DNA of 64,000 nucleotides from Calidifontibacillus oryziterrae (lineage in GTDB: Bacteria > Bacillota > Bacilli > Bacillales > Bacillaceae_J). Below, piece after piece: positions 1-9,038 of the stretch. Position 1 is the stretch's first letter, and each line of letters opens with the position of its first letter. A model generated the notes under the pieces. The model saw nothing but the letters and a program-made list of their open reading frames with translations. It was not told the origin of the DNA and did no database searches. The stretch is from positions 345,842 to 409,841 of the forward strand of contig NZ_KB223527.1 in assembly GCF_000331575.1 (NCBI RefSeq). Reading direction: 5' to 3'. A program made the position numbers and the translations under genes.

Positions 1-422
1 TTTATTCGAATGTCAATACAGCAATAACTGAAATGAAAACATGTCAGCGGGCGATTTATGATGTTACTAGGGTTAACACGCAATTAATACGGGTACCATT
101 CGGCAGCTATCCACACTTAACACATGAAATAAAAGATGGTCTCAATAATGCTGGCTTTATATATTGGGATTGGAACATCGATAGTGAGGATTGGACCGTT
201 GAGGATGAACATAAGGTTTTTGGAAACATAATTAAACAACTGCAATTAATTGAAGCCAGAGGGAAAACTCCGACAATACTGCTTCATGATAAAAAAGTAA
301 CAGCTAAAATGTTGCCAAAATTATTAGACGAATTACTTGCGAGAGACTATGAAATGAAAGCTCTATCAAGTGGAATAAAACCTGTACAATTTGATCGTTT
401 TCAAACACCTGTCCAAAAATAA
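1..422 (+). CDS. Polysaccharide deacetylase (NodB domain), C-terminal part, cut by window edge
   Basis: The frame is open from base 3 to a TAA at 420-422, so this is the 3' end of a longer gene. The ATG at 33 is internal. Visible NodB-family signatures are an R-x-P-x-G-S motif (VPFGSYPHLT), an aromatic segment with the pattern W-D-W-N-I-D-S-E-D-W, and a late LLHD motif, in the order expected for the second half of a carbohydrate esterase 4 fold. The family removes N- or O-acetyl groups from peptidoglycan or chitin-like sugars outside the cell. The metal-binding residues lie upstream, so activity and substrate cannot be judged. A strong hairpin terminator overlaps the stop codon. Confidence 0.8.
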   Translation, partial: YSNVNTAITEMKTCQRAIYDVTRVNTQLIRVPFGSYPHLTHEIKDGLNNAGFIYWDWNIDSEDWTVEDEHKVFGNIIKQLQLIEARGKTPTILLHDKKVTAKMLPKLLDELLARDYEMKALSSGIKPVQFDRFQTPVQK

Positions 423-442
423 GACAGGTGTTTATTTTTTTT
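403..442 (+). terminator. Rho-independent terminator of the deacetylase gene
   Basis: Perfect inverted repeat at 403-413 and 423-433 (AAACACCTGTC / GACAGGTGTTT) followed by a T-rich run. The stop codon sits in the loop. Confidence 0.85.
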
Positions 443-558
443 GACATAAATTCTACCACTTCTGTATATAAATAAGAGAGGGTTTGTTTTCTCATGAACT
501 GAATACGTTATTTTGCTCCTGTCAACTTCGAGAACTTCAGCTTTGTTTAGGAGGGAAA

Positions 559-1641
559 ATGATGGATAAGAAAAAGAGTATGGGCATGGCGCATAAGCTT
601 ATTTTAAGCTCTGCAATCGCTTCTGTCGCTGTTGCTACTCCTCATCTTTTTGTTGATGCTTCTTCTGAAGGAGATAAAATAGTAGACAAGAAAACATTAC
701 GCTATGGCCATGTAGGTTCCTCTGTCCGTATTTTACAAGAGGGACTTAAGAGAATGGGATATTACCCATTTCAAGTAGATGGCATATTCGGTCCTCACAC
801 CCAAGCGGCAGTTCGGAAATTCCAATTATATACGGCTCTATCTGTGGATGGTATTGCTGGTCCACAGACTTTAAGTCGAATTTTGACATTATCATCACAA
901 AATGAGCTAGCCCAGAATGCAATTCGTAAAAATGAAATACAAAATCATATACAGGATCAAACAGAAGCGAATGTAAATTTAGCTTCAATAAATAGTAATG
1001 AGCAAGTTCCAAAGTTAATCGTACCTCTTCAATTAGGAACTAAGAGCCTTCAAGTAAACGATGCTCAAACGATCTTAAAAAAACTGAACTACTATACATT
1101 CAAGATTGACGGTATTTTCGGTAAAAGAACGAAAAATGCCGTCATTCACTTTCAAAAAAATCATAACCTTCCTGCAACAGGTGATATTGATGAGGCTACA
1201 TGGAAAAAGCTTCATTCCAATAACTTAGTTTCATATGAACCCGATCATATTCCAGTAATAAATGATAGGTACGGTGTTGATACATCACTAATTCAATATG
1301 CGACAAAGCTAGTCGGCACTCCCTTTGAATGGGGTGGAACGACCCCAAACGGCTTTGACTGTAGTGGTTTTCTAAAATATGTATATTCCGAAAAAGGTAT
1401 TAATATCCCAAGAACCGTAAACGAGATCTGGAATTATGGTATTGACGTTGGGAATCCAAGCATAGGAGACCTTGTCTTTTTCCAAACGTATAAACCAGGA
1501 CCATCTCATGCTGGAATTTATATCGGTGATGGAAAATTCATTCACTCTAGTTCATCCAAAGGAGTTACCATTAGTAAACTAAATTTAAACTATTGGAGTA
1601 AACGATATTTAGGTGCAAAGAGAATCGTTCAATATAAATAA
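559..1641 (+). CDS. Cell-wall hydrolase: two peptidoglycan-binding domains plus NlpC/P60 endopeptidase
   Basis: Predicted 360-aa exported enzyme. The start at 559 follows TTAGGAGGG; an upstream in-frame ATG has no such site. Residues 1-34 form a basic-hydrophobic export signal ending near VDASS. Two PG_binding_1 repeats (about 48-110 and 155-220) each carry the D-G-I-F-G signature. The C-terminal NlpC/P60 domain (about 240-360) has the catalytic Cys268 in NGFDCSGF, His317 in PSHAGIYIG and His329 in KFIHSS. Family members cleave the D-gamma-glutamyl-meso-DAP bond of stem peptides. It is a single-gene unit ending in a terminator. Whether it acts in growth or sporulation is not visible. Confidence 0.9.
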   Translation: MMDKKKSMGMAHKLILSSAIASVAVATPHLFVDASSEGDKIVDKKTLRYGHVGSSVRILQEGLKRMGYYPFQVDGIFGPHTQAAVRKFQLYTALSVDGIAGPQTLSRILTLSSQNELAQNAIRKNEIQNHIQDQTEANVNLASINSNEQVPKLIVPLQLGTKSLQVNDAQTILKKLNYYTFKIDGIFGKRTKNAVIHFQKNHNLPATGDIDEATWKKLHSNNLVSYEPDHIPVINDRYGVDTSLIQYATKLVGTPFEWGGTTPNGFDCSGFLKYVYSEKGINIPRTVNEIWNYGIDVGNPSIGDLVFFQTYKPGPSHAGIYIGDGKFIHSSSSKGVTISKLNLNYWSKRYLGAKRIVQYK

Positions 1642-1643
1642 AC

Positions 1644-1675
1644 AGGATGCTCAAACATCGAGCATCCTTCTTTAA
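1644..1675 (+). terminator. Terminator of the NlpC/P60 gene
   Basis: Hairpin AGGATGCTC (1644-1652) with GAGCATCCT (1660-1668), followed by TCTTT. Confidence 0.85.
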
Positions 1676-1691
1676 TGAATGGTGCCAGGGC

Positions 1692-1742
1692 GGTGTCCAT
1701 AGTGGTGTCCATAGTGGTGTCCATAGAGGTTCCTGACCCCGG
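1692..1742. repeat. 12-bp tandem repeat and left copy of a 30-bp inverted repeat
   Basis: Three tandem copies of GGTGTCCATAGT begin at 1692, 1704 and 1716 (the last ends in A), followed by GGTTCCTGACCCCGG. Bases 1713-1742 are the exact reverse complement of 5478-5507, giving a 30-bp perfect inverted repeat about 3.7 kb apart. The sequence resembles short GC-richer intergenic repeats seen in many Bacillus genomes. Its function is unknown. Confidence 0.85.
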
Positions 1743-1754
1743 AAAAATATGGTA

Positions 1755-1985
1755 TTAGCCGTTGAGCATTGTCTTTAGTACTTCGTTTCTTTCCTTTTGT
1801 TCTGCTTCACCTGCTAAATCATATTTCTTTAACAAATGAAAAATTTCGTTAAGTGTTTGTTGGGGTAAATCTGTTTGAAGGTATGCTTTTACTTTTTCAT
1901 ATAGGTCACTTGGTAAAAAATTCTTTTGGCTTTCTAGTTTGCTAATGACATCCTCTTTTGAATGATTGATACTGCATGAGCTCAT
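1755..1985 (-). CDS. Small conserved-type hypothetical protein, 76 aa
   Basis: Encodes a short, charged, predicted helical cytosolic protein with no membrane segment or signal peptide. An AAAGGGG site precedes the ATG. The sequence is rich in Leu, Lys and Glu (for example VKAYLQTDLPQQTL), so a small helical bundle is plausible. It lies just downstream of the yfmR-like ABC-F gene on the same strand with about 75 bases between, so it could be cotranscribed. I do not recognise the family. Confidence 0.6.
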   Translation of the reverse strand: MSSCSINHSKEDVISKLESQKNFLPSDLYEKVKAYLQTDLPQQTLNEIFHLLKKYDLAGEAEQKERNEVLKTMLNG

Positions 1986-2060
1986 AAATTGCGTCCCCTT
2001 TCTAGTGTTGTAATCTACTACTAGCTTAATTCGTATATGGAAGACTTATAACCCTTCATA

Positions 2061-3980
2061 CTATTTTTGACTTTGAATTTTTTCAACGAGCTCAGAAAGC
2101 TCTTCCCATCGTTCCATCGCTTGTTCTAGTTCAGCCGTTAAACGTTGTTCTTCTTCATATAATGGCTGGACTTTGGCAAAATCATGTCCTGCATTTGCAA
2201 TTTCAGCTTGAATATTTTCGATTGTTTCCTCTAGTTGTGTTATTTTATCTTCAATCGTGTCCCATTCCTTTTGTTCCTTATATGAAAGTTTGAGCTTTTT
2301 TGGTTTTTCATTCTGTGCAAGTGCCGTCTGCTCATTCTCGATTTTCTTTTCTTTTCCTTCTTCTTTTTTGCTGACAGCCATTTTTTGCTTTTCTTCTTCT
2401 AAAAATTCGCTATAACTACCAAAATAAATTCTAATCTTTCCATTTCCTTCAAACACAAATAATAAATCGCTCGTTTTATCTAAAAAGTAGCGATCATGCG
2501 ATACGGTTAAAACTACTCCTGGAAAATCGTCTAAATAATCCTCTAAGATTGTTAACGTTTCAATATCCAGATCATTTGTAGGCTCATCTAAAAGAATAAC
2601 ATTTGGTTCAGTCATTAAAACCTTTAATAAATATAATCGCCTTCGCTCACCACCAGAGAGCTTTTTTATATATGTATATTGCATTGCTGGTGAAAATAAA
2701 AAACGCTCGAGCATTTGTGCCGCAGTAATTTCATGACCATCAATTGTACGGATGATTTGAGCCGTTTCTTTAATGTAGTCAATAACCCTCATATCTTCGT
2801 TCATTTCTTCATTTTCTTGGGTATAATAAGCAACTTTTACAGTTTGCCCTATATCAATAAGTCCTTCATCTGGTGTATCTTTACCAGCTAAAAGATTTAA
2901 CAATGACGTTTTCCCAGAACCGTTCGGACCAACAATACCGATCCGTTCATACGGTTTGACAATATAAGAAAAGTCTCGAATTACAGTTTGATCGCCATAC
3001 TGCTTCGTTATATTTTCAAGCTCAAATACTTTTTTGCCAAGCCGGCTACCGCCAATGGCAATATCAAGGTCTTCCTTTTTACGATAGTTAGATTGATTTT
3101 GCAATTCTTCAAACCGTTGAATTCTTGCTTTCTGCTTAGTTGTTCTCGCTTTCGCCCCACGGCGAATCCATGCAAGCTCGCGCCTAAGGAGATTTTTCCG
3201 TTTATCCTCACTCGCTGCTTCATTTTGTTCGCGGACCGCTTTTGCTTCGAGAAATGTGGAGTAATTACCTTCATAGCTATAAAGCTTTCCTTGATCAAGC
3301 TCAATAATTCGATTGGTGACACGGTCAAGAAAGTATCGGTCATGAGTAATAAGGAGAATGGACCCTGGATAACGCGTCATATAGTCTTCCAACCACTCAA
3401 TCGTTTCTATATCAAGGTGGTTAGTTGGCTCATCTAAAATTAACAAATCAGCTGGCTGAATTAAACTTCTTGCAATGGCCACCCGTTTTTTTTGACCACC
3501 TGATAACTGACTAACATGTTGAGAATGGTCTTCTATTCCAAGCTTTGTTAATATCGATTTCGCTTGTGTACTTGCATCCCACGCATTCATTGCGTCCATT
3601 TGCTGTTGAATTTTAAAAAGAGCTTCTTGGTAACGGTCATTATCCGGATCAGCTTGTAAGTTAGCCAATGTCACCTCATAGCTTTTTAGAAGCCGAATGA
3701 ACGGTGTATCCCCGTGAAAAATTTCATCTAAAATTGTTCCCTCTTCTGCAAACTCAGGATTTTGCGCTAAATATTCAATTGTATACGACTTTGGCTTTTT
3801 GACTTCGCCACTGTCCTCGGGTTCTATACCGGCAATAATTTTTAATAGCGTCGACTTCCCAGTGCCATTTACGCCAATAACACCAATACGTTGTTTTTCT
3901 GCAACGCTAAATGAAATATCCTGAAATAATACTTTTTCTCCATAACTTTTTGATAAATTTTCAACCGTTAATATACTCAT
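2061..3980 (-). CDS. yfmR: ABC-F family ATPase, YfmR/Uup-like ribosome-associated factor
   Basis: A 639-aa soluble protein with two ABC ATPase cassettes and no membrane segments. Cassette 1 has Walker A GVNGTGKST (36-44), the LSGGQ signature and LILDEPTNHLD. Cassette 2 has GPNGSGKTS, LSGGERRR and ILLDEPTNDLD. The linker between them is basic and carries the ARTTKQKARIQR segment. A C-terminal coiled-coil arm (about 560-639, rich in Glu and Lys) matches the Uup/YfmR subgroup. ABC-F proteins bind the ribosomal E site and relieve stalled translation. YfmR of B. subtilis is linked to EF-P-dependent polyproline stalling. The start shown has the family N-terminus MSILTVENLSKSYG. The symbol is assigned by remembered similarity and is probable rather than proven. 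Confidence 0.9.
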   Translation of the reverse strand: MSILTVENLSKSYGEKVLFQDISFSVAEKQRIGVIGVNGTGKSTLLKIIAGIEPEDSGEVKKPKSYTIEYLAQNPEFAEEGTILDEIFHGDTPFIRLLKSYEVTLANLQADPDNDRYQEALFKIQQQMDAMNAWDASTQAKSILTKLGIEDHSQHVSQLSGGQKKRVAIARSLIQPADLLILDEPTNHLDIETIEWLEDYMTRYPGSILLITHDRYFLDRVTNRIIELDQGKLYSYEGNYSTFLEAKAVREQNEAASEDKRKNLLRRELAWIRRGAKARTTKQKARIQRFEELQNQSNYRKKEDLDIAIGGSRLGKKVFELENITKQYGDQTVIRDFSYIVKPYERIGIVGPNGSGKTSLLNLLAGKDTPDEGLIDIGQTVKVAYYTQENEEMNEDMRVIDYIKETAQIIRTIDGHEITAAQMLERFLFSPAMQYTYIKKLSGGERRRLYLLKVLMTEPNVILLDEPTNDLDIETLTILEDYLDDFPGVVLTVSHDRYFLDKTSDLLFVFEGNGKIRIYFGSYSEFLEEEKQKMAVSKKEEGKEKKIENEQTALAQNEKPKKLKLSYKEQKEWDTIEDKITQLEETIENIQAEIANAGHDFAKVQPLYEEEQRLTAELEQAMERWEELSELVEKIQSQK

Positions 3981-4108
3981 TGTCTTTTACCTTTCCACAA
4001 GCTTTCATTTAAAATTAAATTAGATGATTTCAATAGTGATAAGTTTACTTGTTACCTAGATAATACTACTTCGAATTATATCGTACATGTAATTGAGAAC
4101 TATAACAT

Positions 4109-4765
4109 TTAATCTAATGGGCCTTCCCACTCATTATAAAAATCTGTTAAAAATTGCTCCATTAATGTATGGCGTTTTTCAGCTAGTTCACGAGCTGTAT
4201 TCGTATTCATTAAGCCCTTTAGCTTTAAAAGCTTTTCATAAAAATGATTGATAGCCGTGGATTTACCATTTCGATATTCTTCCTTCGTAAGGTGATCACG
4301 CAGTGCAATTTTCGGATCATAAATTAGATCACCGTGCGCCCCAGCATAGGCAAATGTCCGTGCAATGCCAATTGCTCCGATAGCATCTAACCGGTCTGCA
4401 TCTTGGACTACTTTACCTTCTAGCGTTTTCATTTGTGGTCGATTCCCACCTTTAAAAGACATCGTTGAAATGATCTCCAGCACTTTCTGCGTTGTATCGT
4501 CCGTTACATGTTGGGATTCGAGCCAAGCTTTCACTCTACTCAAGCCCGCTTCTTCCCCACCGACAGGATTTAATTTTTCATCAGCAATATCATGTAGGAG
4601 TGCCGCAAGCACACATATAAATTCATCTGCACTTTCTTTTTTTGCAATGTACTTTGCCAATTTCGTAACACGGGCAATATGCCACCAATCATGTCCACTT
4701 GCATCTTCTTCTAATTCGTTTCTTACAAAAGTTGTAGCATTTACGACTAATTGGGCTTTGTCCAT
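4109..4765 (-). CDS. HD-domain phosphohydrolase, YpgQ/YedJ-like
   Basis: A 218-aa cytosolic protein of the HD superfamily. Metal ligands are recognisable as H-D-W-W-H near the N-terminus, the HD pair in ALLHDIAD, and D in VVQDADRLDA, the pattern of the YpgQ/YedJ nucleotide or pyrophosphate hydrolases. I chose the ATG at 4765, preceded by TAGGATCGAAC. A GTG at 4789 would add eight residues that mostly encode the AAAGGGGA site. It is divergent from the small gene at 5018 and follows yfmR on the same strand with a 128-base gap. The exact substrate is unknown. Confidence 0.85.
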   Translation of the reverse strand: MDKAQLVVNATTFVRNELEEDASGHDWWHIARVTKLAKYIAKKESADEFICVLAALLHDIADEKLNPVGGEEAGLSRVKAWLESQHVTDDTTQKVLEIISTMSFKGGNRPQMKTLEGKVVQDADRLDAIGAIGIARTFAYAGAHGDLIYDPKIALRDHLTKEEYRNGKSTAINHFYEKLLKLKGLMNTNTARELAEKRHTLMEQFLTDFYNEWEGPLD

Positions 4766-5017
4766 GTTCGATCCTATATCCCCTTTCACTTATATAAAGA
4801 AATTTTATCATTTTACAGCAAAAACCTTCAACTGTTACATAGGTCGGTGCATATTCTAATAATAGTAAGTAACAGCTTTTTACTTTCTCAGAAATTGTAT
4901 TGATTTCCTTTAAAAGTTAACTGCTTTTCTCATTGATTCTGTAATTTACTCAGAAATTTTAACCACCTAACACAGATATTATCTTTCTTTTTCTCCAATT
5001 GGAAAGGACGATGTAAT

Positions 5018-5272
5018 ATGCACTCTTCATACAGGCAACAACAAATAATAGGTACAGCATGGGTTGGTCGTCATGTTGTAATATTACGTTGTAACACATA
5101 TAGGAATCAACTTTTATCTTTAGAAAAAAGCTTCGTGGCACCACTAGAACCTGCTCATCCAAACTGTGCTGAAACATTATCAAGATTTCTAAGTATTGGC
5201 TATGAAATTTATCATACAATTATGATCTCCGCAACAGAAATACAATATATATTAATTAAGAATAACCATTAA
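5018..5272 (+). CDS. Small hypothetical protein, 84 aa
   Basis: The ATG is preceded by GGAAAGGACG at usable spacing. The protein (with GTAWVGRHVVILRCNTYRN near its start) has alternating hydrophobic residues typical of a folded domain and two Cys, and no signal peptide. I do not recognise a family. The opposite strand is also open over this stretch (4959-5219), but that reading lacks a ribosome binding site, so I favour this one. A weak hairpin follows at 5361-5398. Confidence 0.5.
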   Translation: MHSSYRQQQIIGTAWVGRHVVILRCNTYRNQLLSLEKSFVAPLEPAHPNCAETLSRFLSIGYEIYHTIMISATEIQYILIKNNH

Positions 5273-5360
5273 TTTTCAACAGAAAAATGGTCTGTATGTT
5301 TTGAACACTGAAACTTATTTTTTCTTACTGAACATAAATTAACTAGCTTATTTTACAAAG

Positions 5361-5398
5361 AGCCAACCCCTTTACTACTAAGAAGTTGGTTTTCTTTA
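5361..5398 (+). terminator. Possible terminator of the 84-aa gene
   Basis: GCCAAC (5362-5367) can pair with GTTGGT (5385-5390), followed by TTTCTTT. The loop is long, so this is weak. Confidence 0.4.
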
Positions 5399-5420
5399 CT
5401 ATTTCAGCGCTCAATTCGAA

Positions 5421-5470
5421 ATGAAAAAAACAGCACCTGAAACTGTACTTCGTTTCAAGCGCTGTTTCCA
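5421..5470 (-). terminator. Terminator of htpG
   Basis: On the minus strand AAACAGC-N4-GAAAC pairs with GTTTC-N4-GCTGTTT, followed by a run of Ts (5424-5430 as As on plus). Confidence 0.75.
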
Positions 5471-5477
5471 TTTTTTG

Positions 5478-5507
5478 CCGGGGTCAGGAACCTCTATGGA
5501 CACCACT
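5478..5507. repeat. Right copy of the 30-bp inverted repeat
   Basis: Exact reverse complement of 1713-1742. Only a single 12-bp unit is present here instead of three. It lies between the htpG stop and its terminator. Confidence 0.85.
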
Positions 5508-5520
5508 GTGTCCCTCCATT

Positions 5521-7404
5521 TTATACCATCACTTTACAAATATCATTTGTAAATTCGACTGGATCGTTGATTGGTAAGCCTTCGATTAATAGAGCTTGGT
5601 TATATAATAAGTTTGTATATAATGTCAGCTTGTCTTTGTCGGATGTAAATGCTGCTTGTAATGATTTAAAAACGTCATGATTAATGTTAATTTCGAGAAT
5701 TTTGTCCGCTTTGACCTTTTGTCCGTCTGGCATCATGCTTAGTACTTTTTCCATTTCGATTGATAATTCACCTTCTGAAGTTAAGCATACCGGATGAGAC
5801 TTTAACCGTTTTGATATGCGGACATCCTTTACTTTATCCCCAAGAACACCCTTCATGTAGTCGAATAGCTCTTTGTTTGCATCTTGGTCAGTATCTGTCT
5901 TATCAGTTTGAGTTTCATCTGCTTCAATGCCAAGATCACCGCTGGAAACAGAGCGGAATTCCTTATCTTTATACGTCATCAGCATTTTGATCGCGAATTC
6001 ATCAATATCCTCAGTGAAGTAAAGGATTTCGTACCCTTTATCCGCGACAAGCTCAGTTTGCGGTAGCTTATCGATACGTTCATTCGTTTCGCCAACAGCA
6101 TAGTAAATATATTTTTGCTCCTCTGGCATTTTTGATACGTACTCATCTAATGTCACCATTTTCTTTTCTTTCGAAGAATAGAACATGATCAAATCCTGCA
6201 AATCTGCCTTGTTGCTGCCAAAGTCACTATAAATACCGTATTTCAATTGTCTACCAAATGATTTGTAAAACTCATCATACTTCGCGCGGTCATCTTTTAA
6301 AAGCTTCTGCAGCTCATTTTTAATTTTCGTTTTAATGTTTTTAGCAATGAGCTTTAATTGGCGGTCATGTTGTAGTATCTCACGGGAGATGTTCAACGAT
6401 AAATCTTCAGAGTCAACCATCCCTTTAATGAAGCTGAAATAATCCGGAAGTAAATCCGGGCATTTTTCCATTATTAACACGCCATTTGAGTAGAGCTCCA
6501 AGCCTTTTTCAAATTCCTTTGAATAGTAGTCAAATGGAATTTTCTCAGGAATAAACAAAATCGCGTTATATCTTACCGCACCATCTACACTGATGTGAAT
6601 ATGCTTAATTGGCTTATCAAAACCATAGCGTTTTTCCGCATAAAAATTTTCGTAATCCTCGTCCTTTAGCTCATTTTTATTTTTTCGCCAAATTGGAACC
6701 ATGCTATTAATAACTTGTTCTTCAACAACATCCTCGAATTCATTTTCGCTATCGTCTTTTAGTTTACTAGTCGTGATATCCATTTTAATTGGATAACGGA
6801 TAAAATCCGAGTACTTTTTGATAATTGACTTCAAACGATACTCTTCTAAATAATCGCCGTACTTTTCTTCCTCTGTATCCTCTTTAATTTTTAAAATGAT
6901 TTCTGTACCCACTTCGTCTTTTTCAAACGGAACAATTGTATAACCATCAGCACCTTTTGACTCCCACTTGTACGCTTCATCACTGCCGAGAGCTTTACTA
7001 ATTACCGTCACCACATCCGCAACCATAAACGCTGAATAAAAGCCGACACCAAATTGACCGATTATATCAAATCCGTCCTTGATCTCATTTTCATTTTTAA
7101 ATGCCAACGAGCCACTTTTCGCAATAACCCCAAGGTTATTCTCAAGCTCCTCTTTTGTCATTCCGATGCCTGTATCACTAATTTTTAAAGTTCTTGTTTC
7201 CTTATCAGCCGATACTTTTATGTAGTAACTATCTTTGTTAAAGGATAATGAATCATCTGTTAATGCTTTATAATAGATCTTGTCAATCGCATCGCTTGCG
7301 TTAGATATTAACTCTCGTAAAAAAATCTCTTTATGAGAGTATATCGAGTTGATCATCATCTCGAGAATTCGTTTGGATTCTGCTTTAAATTGTTTTTTGG
7401 CCAT
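5521..7404 (-). CDS. htpG: Chaperone HtpG (bacterial Hsp90)
   Basis: A 627-aa ATP-dependent dimeric chaperone of full family length. The N-terminal GHKL ATPase shows the ELISNASDA helix with the ATP/Mg-binding Asn35, DTGIGM (77-82) and the lid [11 protein letters not shown]. The middle domain carries the conserved Arg region (LNISREILQ), and the C-terminal dimerisation domain is complete. The ATG at 7404 follows AAAGGAG with 8-base spacing; a GTG one codon upstream is the alternative. A perfect CIRCE element and a sigma-A promoter lie upstream, so HrcA control is likely. This differs from B. subtilis, where htpG is not a CIRCE gene. It is transcribed alone and ends in a hairpin terminator. 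Confidence 0.97.
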   Translation of the reverse strand: MAKKQFKAESKRILEMMINSIYSHKEIFLRELISNASDAIDKIYYKALTDDSLSFNKDSYYIKVSADKETRTLKISDTGIGMTKEELENNLGVIAKSGSLAFKNENEIKDGFDIIGQFGVGFYSAFMVADVVTVISKALGSDEAYKWESKGADGYTIVPFEKDEVGTEIILKIKEDTEEEKYGDYLEEYRLKSIIKKYSDFIRYPIKMDITTSKLKDDSENEFEDVVEEQVINSMVPIWRKNKNELKDEDYENFYAEKRYGFDKPIKHIHISVDGAVRYNAILFIPEKIPFDYYSKEFEKGLELYSNGVLIMEKCPDLLPDYFSFIKGMVDSEDLSLNISREILQHDRQLKLIAKNIKTKIKNELQKLLKDDRAKYDEFYKSFGRQLKYGIYSDFGSNKADLQDLIMFYSSKEKKMVTLDEYVSKMPEEQKYIYYAVGETNERIDKLPQTELVADKGYEILYFTEDIDEFAIKMLMTYKDKEFRSVSSGDLGIEADETQTDKTDTDQDANKELFDYMKGVLGDKVKDVRISKRLKSHPVCLTSEGELSIEMEKVLSMMPDGQKVKADKILEININHDVFKSLQAAFTSDKDKLTLYTNLLYNQALLIEGLPINDPVEFTNDICKVMV

Positions 7405-7500
7405 CACAATTTCTCCTTTCAGAAGTTTGATTCTTTACATACTCAACCCACTACAAATTTTTGGTTAAGTACTAATAGGTTAAAAATGATCGATCATGTG

Positions 7501-7527
7501 TTAGCACTCGTAACCAAAGAGTGCTAA
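7501..7527 (-). promoter_or_regulatory. CIRCE operator (HrcA site)
   Basis: TTAGCACTC-N9-GAGTGCTAA matches the CIRCE consensus at every arm position. It lies in the htpG 5' leader at the predicted transcription start. Confidence 0.95.
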
Positions 7528-7528
7528 C

Positions 7529-7565
7529 AATAAATTTAATAACATAAAACTCTAGTAAATGTCAA
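7529..7565 (-). promoter_or_regulatory. Sigma-A type promoter of htpG
   Basis: On the minus strand: TTGACA (7560-7565), an 18-base spacer, and TATTAA (7536-7541). The predicted start lies near 7529, immediately before CIRCE. Confidence 0.7.
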
Positions 7566-7630
7566 TGAATTTGGAGCTAGTTTTATAATCATCTACTTTC
7601 AATTTATCAATACTTCTTTTTGCTGTTCTA

Positions 7631-9007
7631 TTAACGTTGTTTATTTGATTTCGCCTTACCAATTGATCGCATCCGACTACTATTATTTTTTAATTTAGGA
7701 TCGTTATTCTTGTTTGTACTTTCATTTTTGTTTGTCTTTCTAAAGTTTTGACGTTCAAATGAGGCTTTTTCGTGTAGTCGATTTTTGCCTGTTGTTTTAT
7801 CTTTGGCGCGTTTTTCATTATTGCCTTGTTTAACTGCAGAATTACGTTTTACTTTAGAAATTGTACGTTCAGAATCACGCTTCGTGATCTGTTCATCAAT
7901 CATTTCACCTCTATAAAGCTCTTTTTTCATCATAGCTAGCTTTAGTTCTTTCCCATACTTCAATAACATCTTTTCTTCACTAGACGTTACGATGGAAACA
8001 ACAGTCCCTGACGCACCCATTCTCCCTGTTCGACCCGAGCGATGAACGTATTGCTCGATTTTCTCAGGCATATCCAAATGGATGACATGAGTAAGGTCCT
8101 CTATATCCATCCCACGAGCTGCAATATCTGTTGCTAACAAAAGGGAAAGCTTCCCTGCTCGAAATTGCTGAATGGCGGCTGCTCGTTCCTTTTTATTAGC
8201 TTCACTGTGCAAAATCCCAACAGGAATTTTCTTATAACGAAGCTTGTCCGCTATACGATCAATATGAAGTGCATCGTTGATAAAAATTAAAGCCTTCATT
8301 TTTTCATCCATTTTATAAAACTTCCGCAAAACCTCGATCTTATCCCGCTGCTCACACACAAAATATATGTGATCGACATTTGCATTTTCCTTGCGAGCAA
8401 CCTTAATATATAGCGGCGCTGTCATCATTTCATTCGCTATCCCTTTAACATCATCAGTAATTGTTGCTGAAAAAAATAATAGTTGGCGATCCTTTAACGT
8501 TGATTTGACAATCATTTTGACATCAAAAGATAAACGCTGTGCAATCATTTGGTCGACTTCATCAACTACTACCGTTTTCACTTCGTGCATTTTCATTTTT
8601 TTCTTATCTATTAACTCATTAATTCGTCCTGGAGTGCCAACTACAATTTGCGGATTCTTTTTTAATCGATCAATATGGCGCTTTATGTCAACACCTCCGA
8701 TAAATGCTGCACTTACGATCGGACTGTTCAATGTAAAAGTTTGGATAACTTGATGAATCTGCATAGCTAATTCCCTAGTTGGTGACAAAACTACCACCTG
8801 AATCTGTTTAAGCTCAGGATTAATGTTGTTTAACAACGGTAGTAAGTAGGCTAACGTCTTCCCTGTACCGGTTGGTGATTCAGCCACGATGTCTTTCCCT
8901 TCCAATATATGTGGTATCGATTCCTCTTGTATTTGCGTTAACGTTTCAAAACCTGCCTTTTCCCATGCATCTTTCAAAAATGGGCCCATTGAAGCTAATA
9001 AGTTCAT
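7631..9007 (-). CDS. yfmL: DEAD-box RNA helicase, YfmL-like, with long basic tail
   Basis: A 458-aa ATP-dependent RNA helicase. Seen in order: Q-motif region, Walker A ESPTGTGKT (43-51), PTREL, TPGR, DEVD (149-152, a DEVD rather than DEAD box), SAT (180-182), then the second RecA domain with ARGMD and HRSGRTGRMG. From about residue 385 the tail is disordered and rich in Lys, Arg and Asn, probably an RNA-binding extension. It makes the protein longer than the short B. subtilis YfmL. The segment KMHEVKT just before motif II resembles YfmL, which acts in 50S ribosome assembly. AAAGGAG precedes the ATG. The next upstream gene is 31 bases away on the same strand, so cotranscription is likely. Confidence 0.9.
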   Translation of the reverse strand: MNLLASMGPFLKDAWEKAGFETLTQIQEESIPHILEGKDIVAESPTGTGKTLAYLLPLLNNINPELKQIQVVVLSPTRELAMQIHQVIQTFTLNSPIVSAAFIGGVDIKRHIDRLKKNPQIVVGTPGRINELIDKKKMKMHEVKTVVVDEVDQMIAQRLSFDVKMIVKSTLKDRQLLFFSATITDDVKGIANEMMTAPLYIKVARKENANVDHIYFVCEQRDKIEVLRKFYKMDEKMKALIFINDALHIDRIADKLRYKKIPVGILHSEANKKERAAAIQQFRAGKLSLLLATDIAARGMDIEDLTHVIHLDMPEKIEQYVHRSGRTGRMGASGTVVSIVTSSEEKMLLKYGKELKLAMMKKELYRGEMIDEQITKRDSERTISKVKRNSAVKQGNNEKRAKDKTTGKNRLHEKASFERQNFRKTNKNESTNKNNDPKLKNNSSRMRSIGKAKSNKQR

Positions 9008-9038
9008 ATTTTCGATCTCCTTTTAAAAATTGCATCAA

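Noticed and set aside
2988-3437. Open frames on both strands inside the yfmR-like gene
   Set aside because: They overlap a conserved ABC-F coding sequence and have no ribosome binding site or recognisable protein.
4959-5219. 86-aa minus-strand frame overlapping the 84-aa gene
   Set aside because: It lacks a ribosome binding site, and the plus-strand reading has one.
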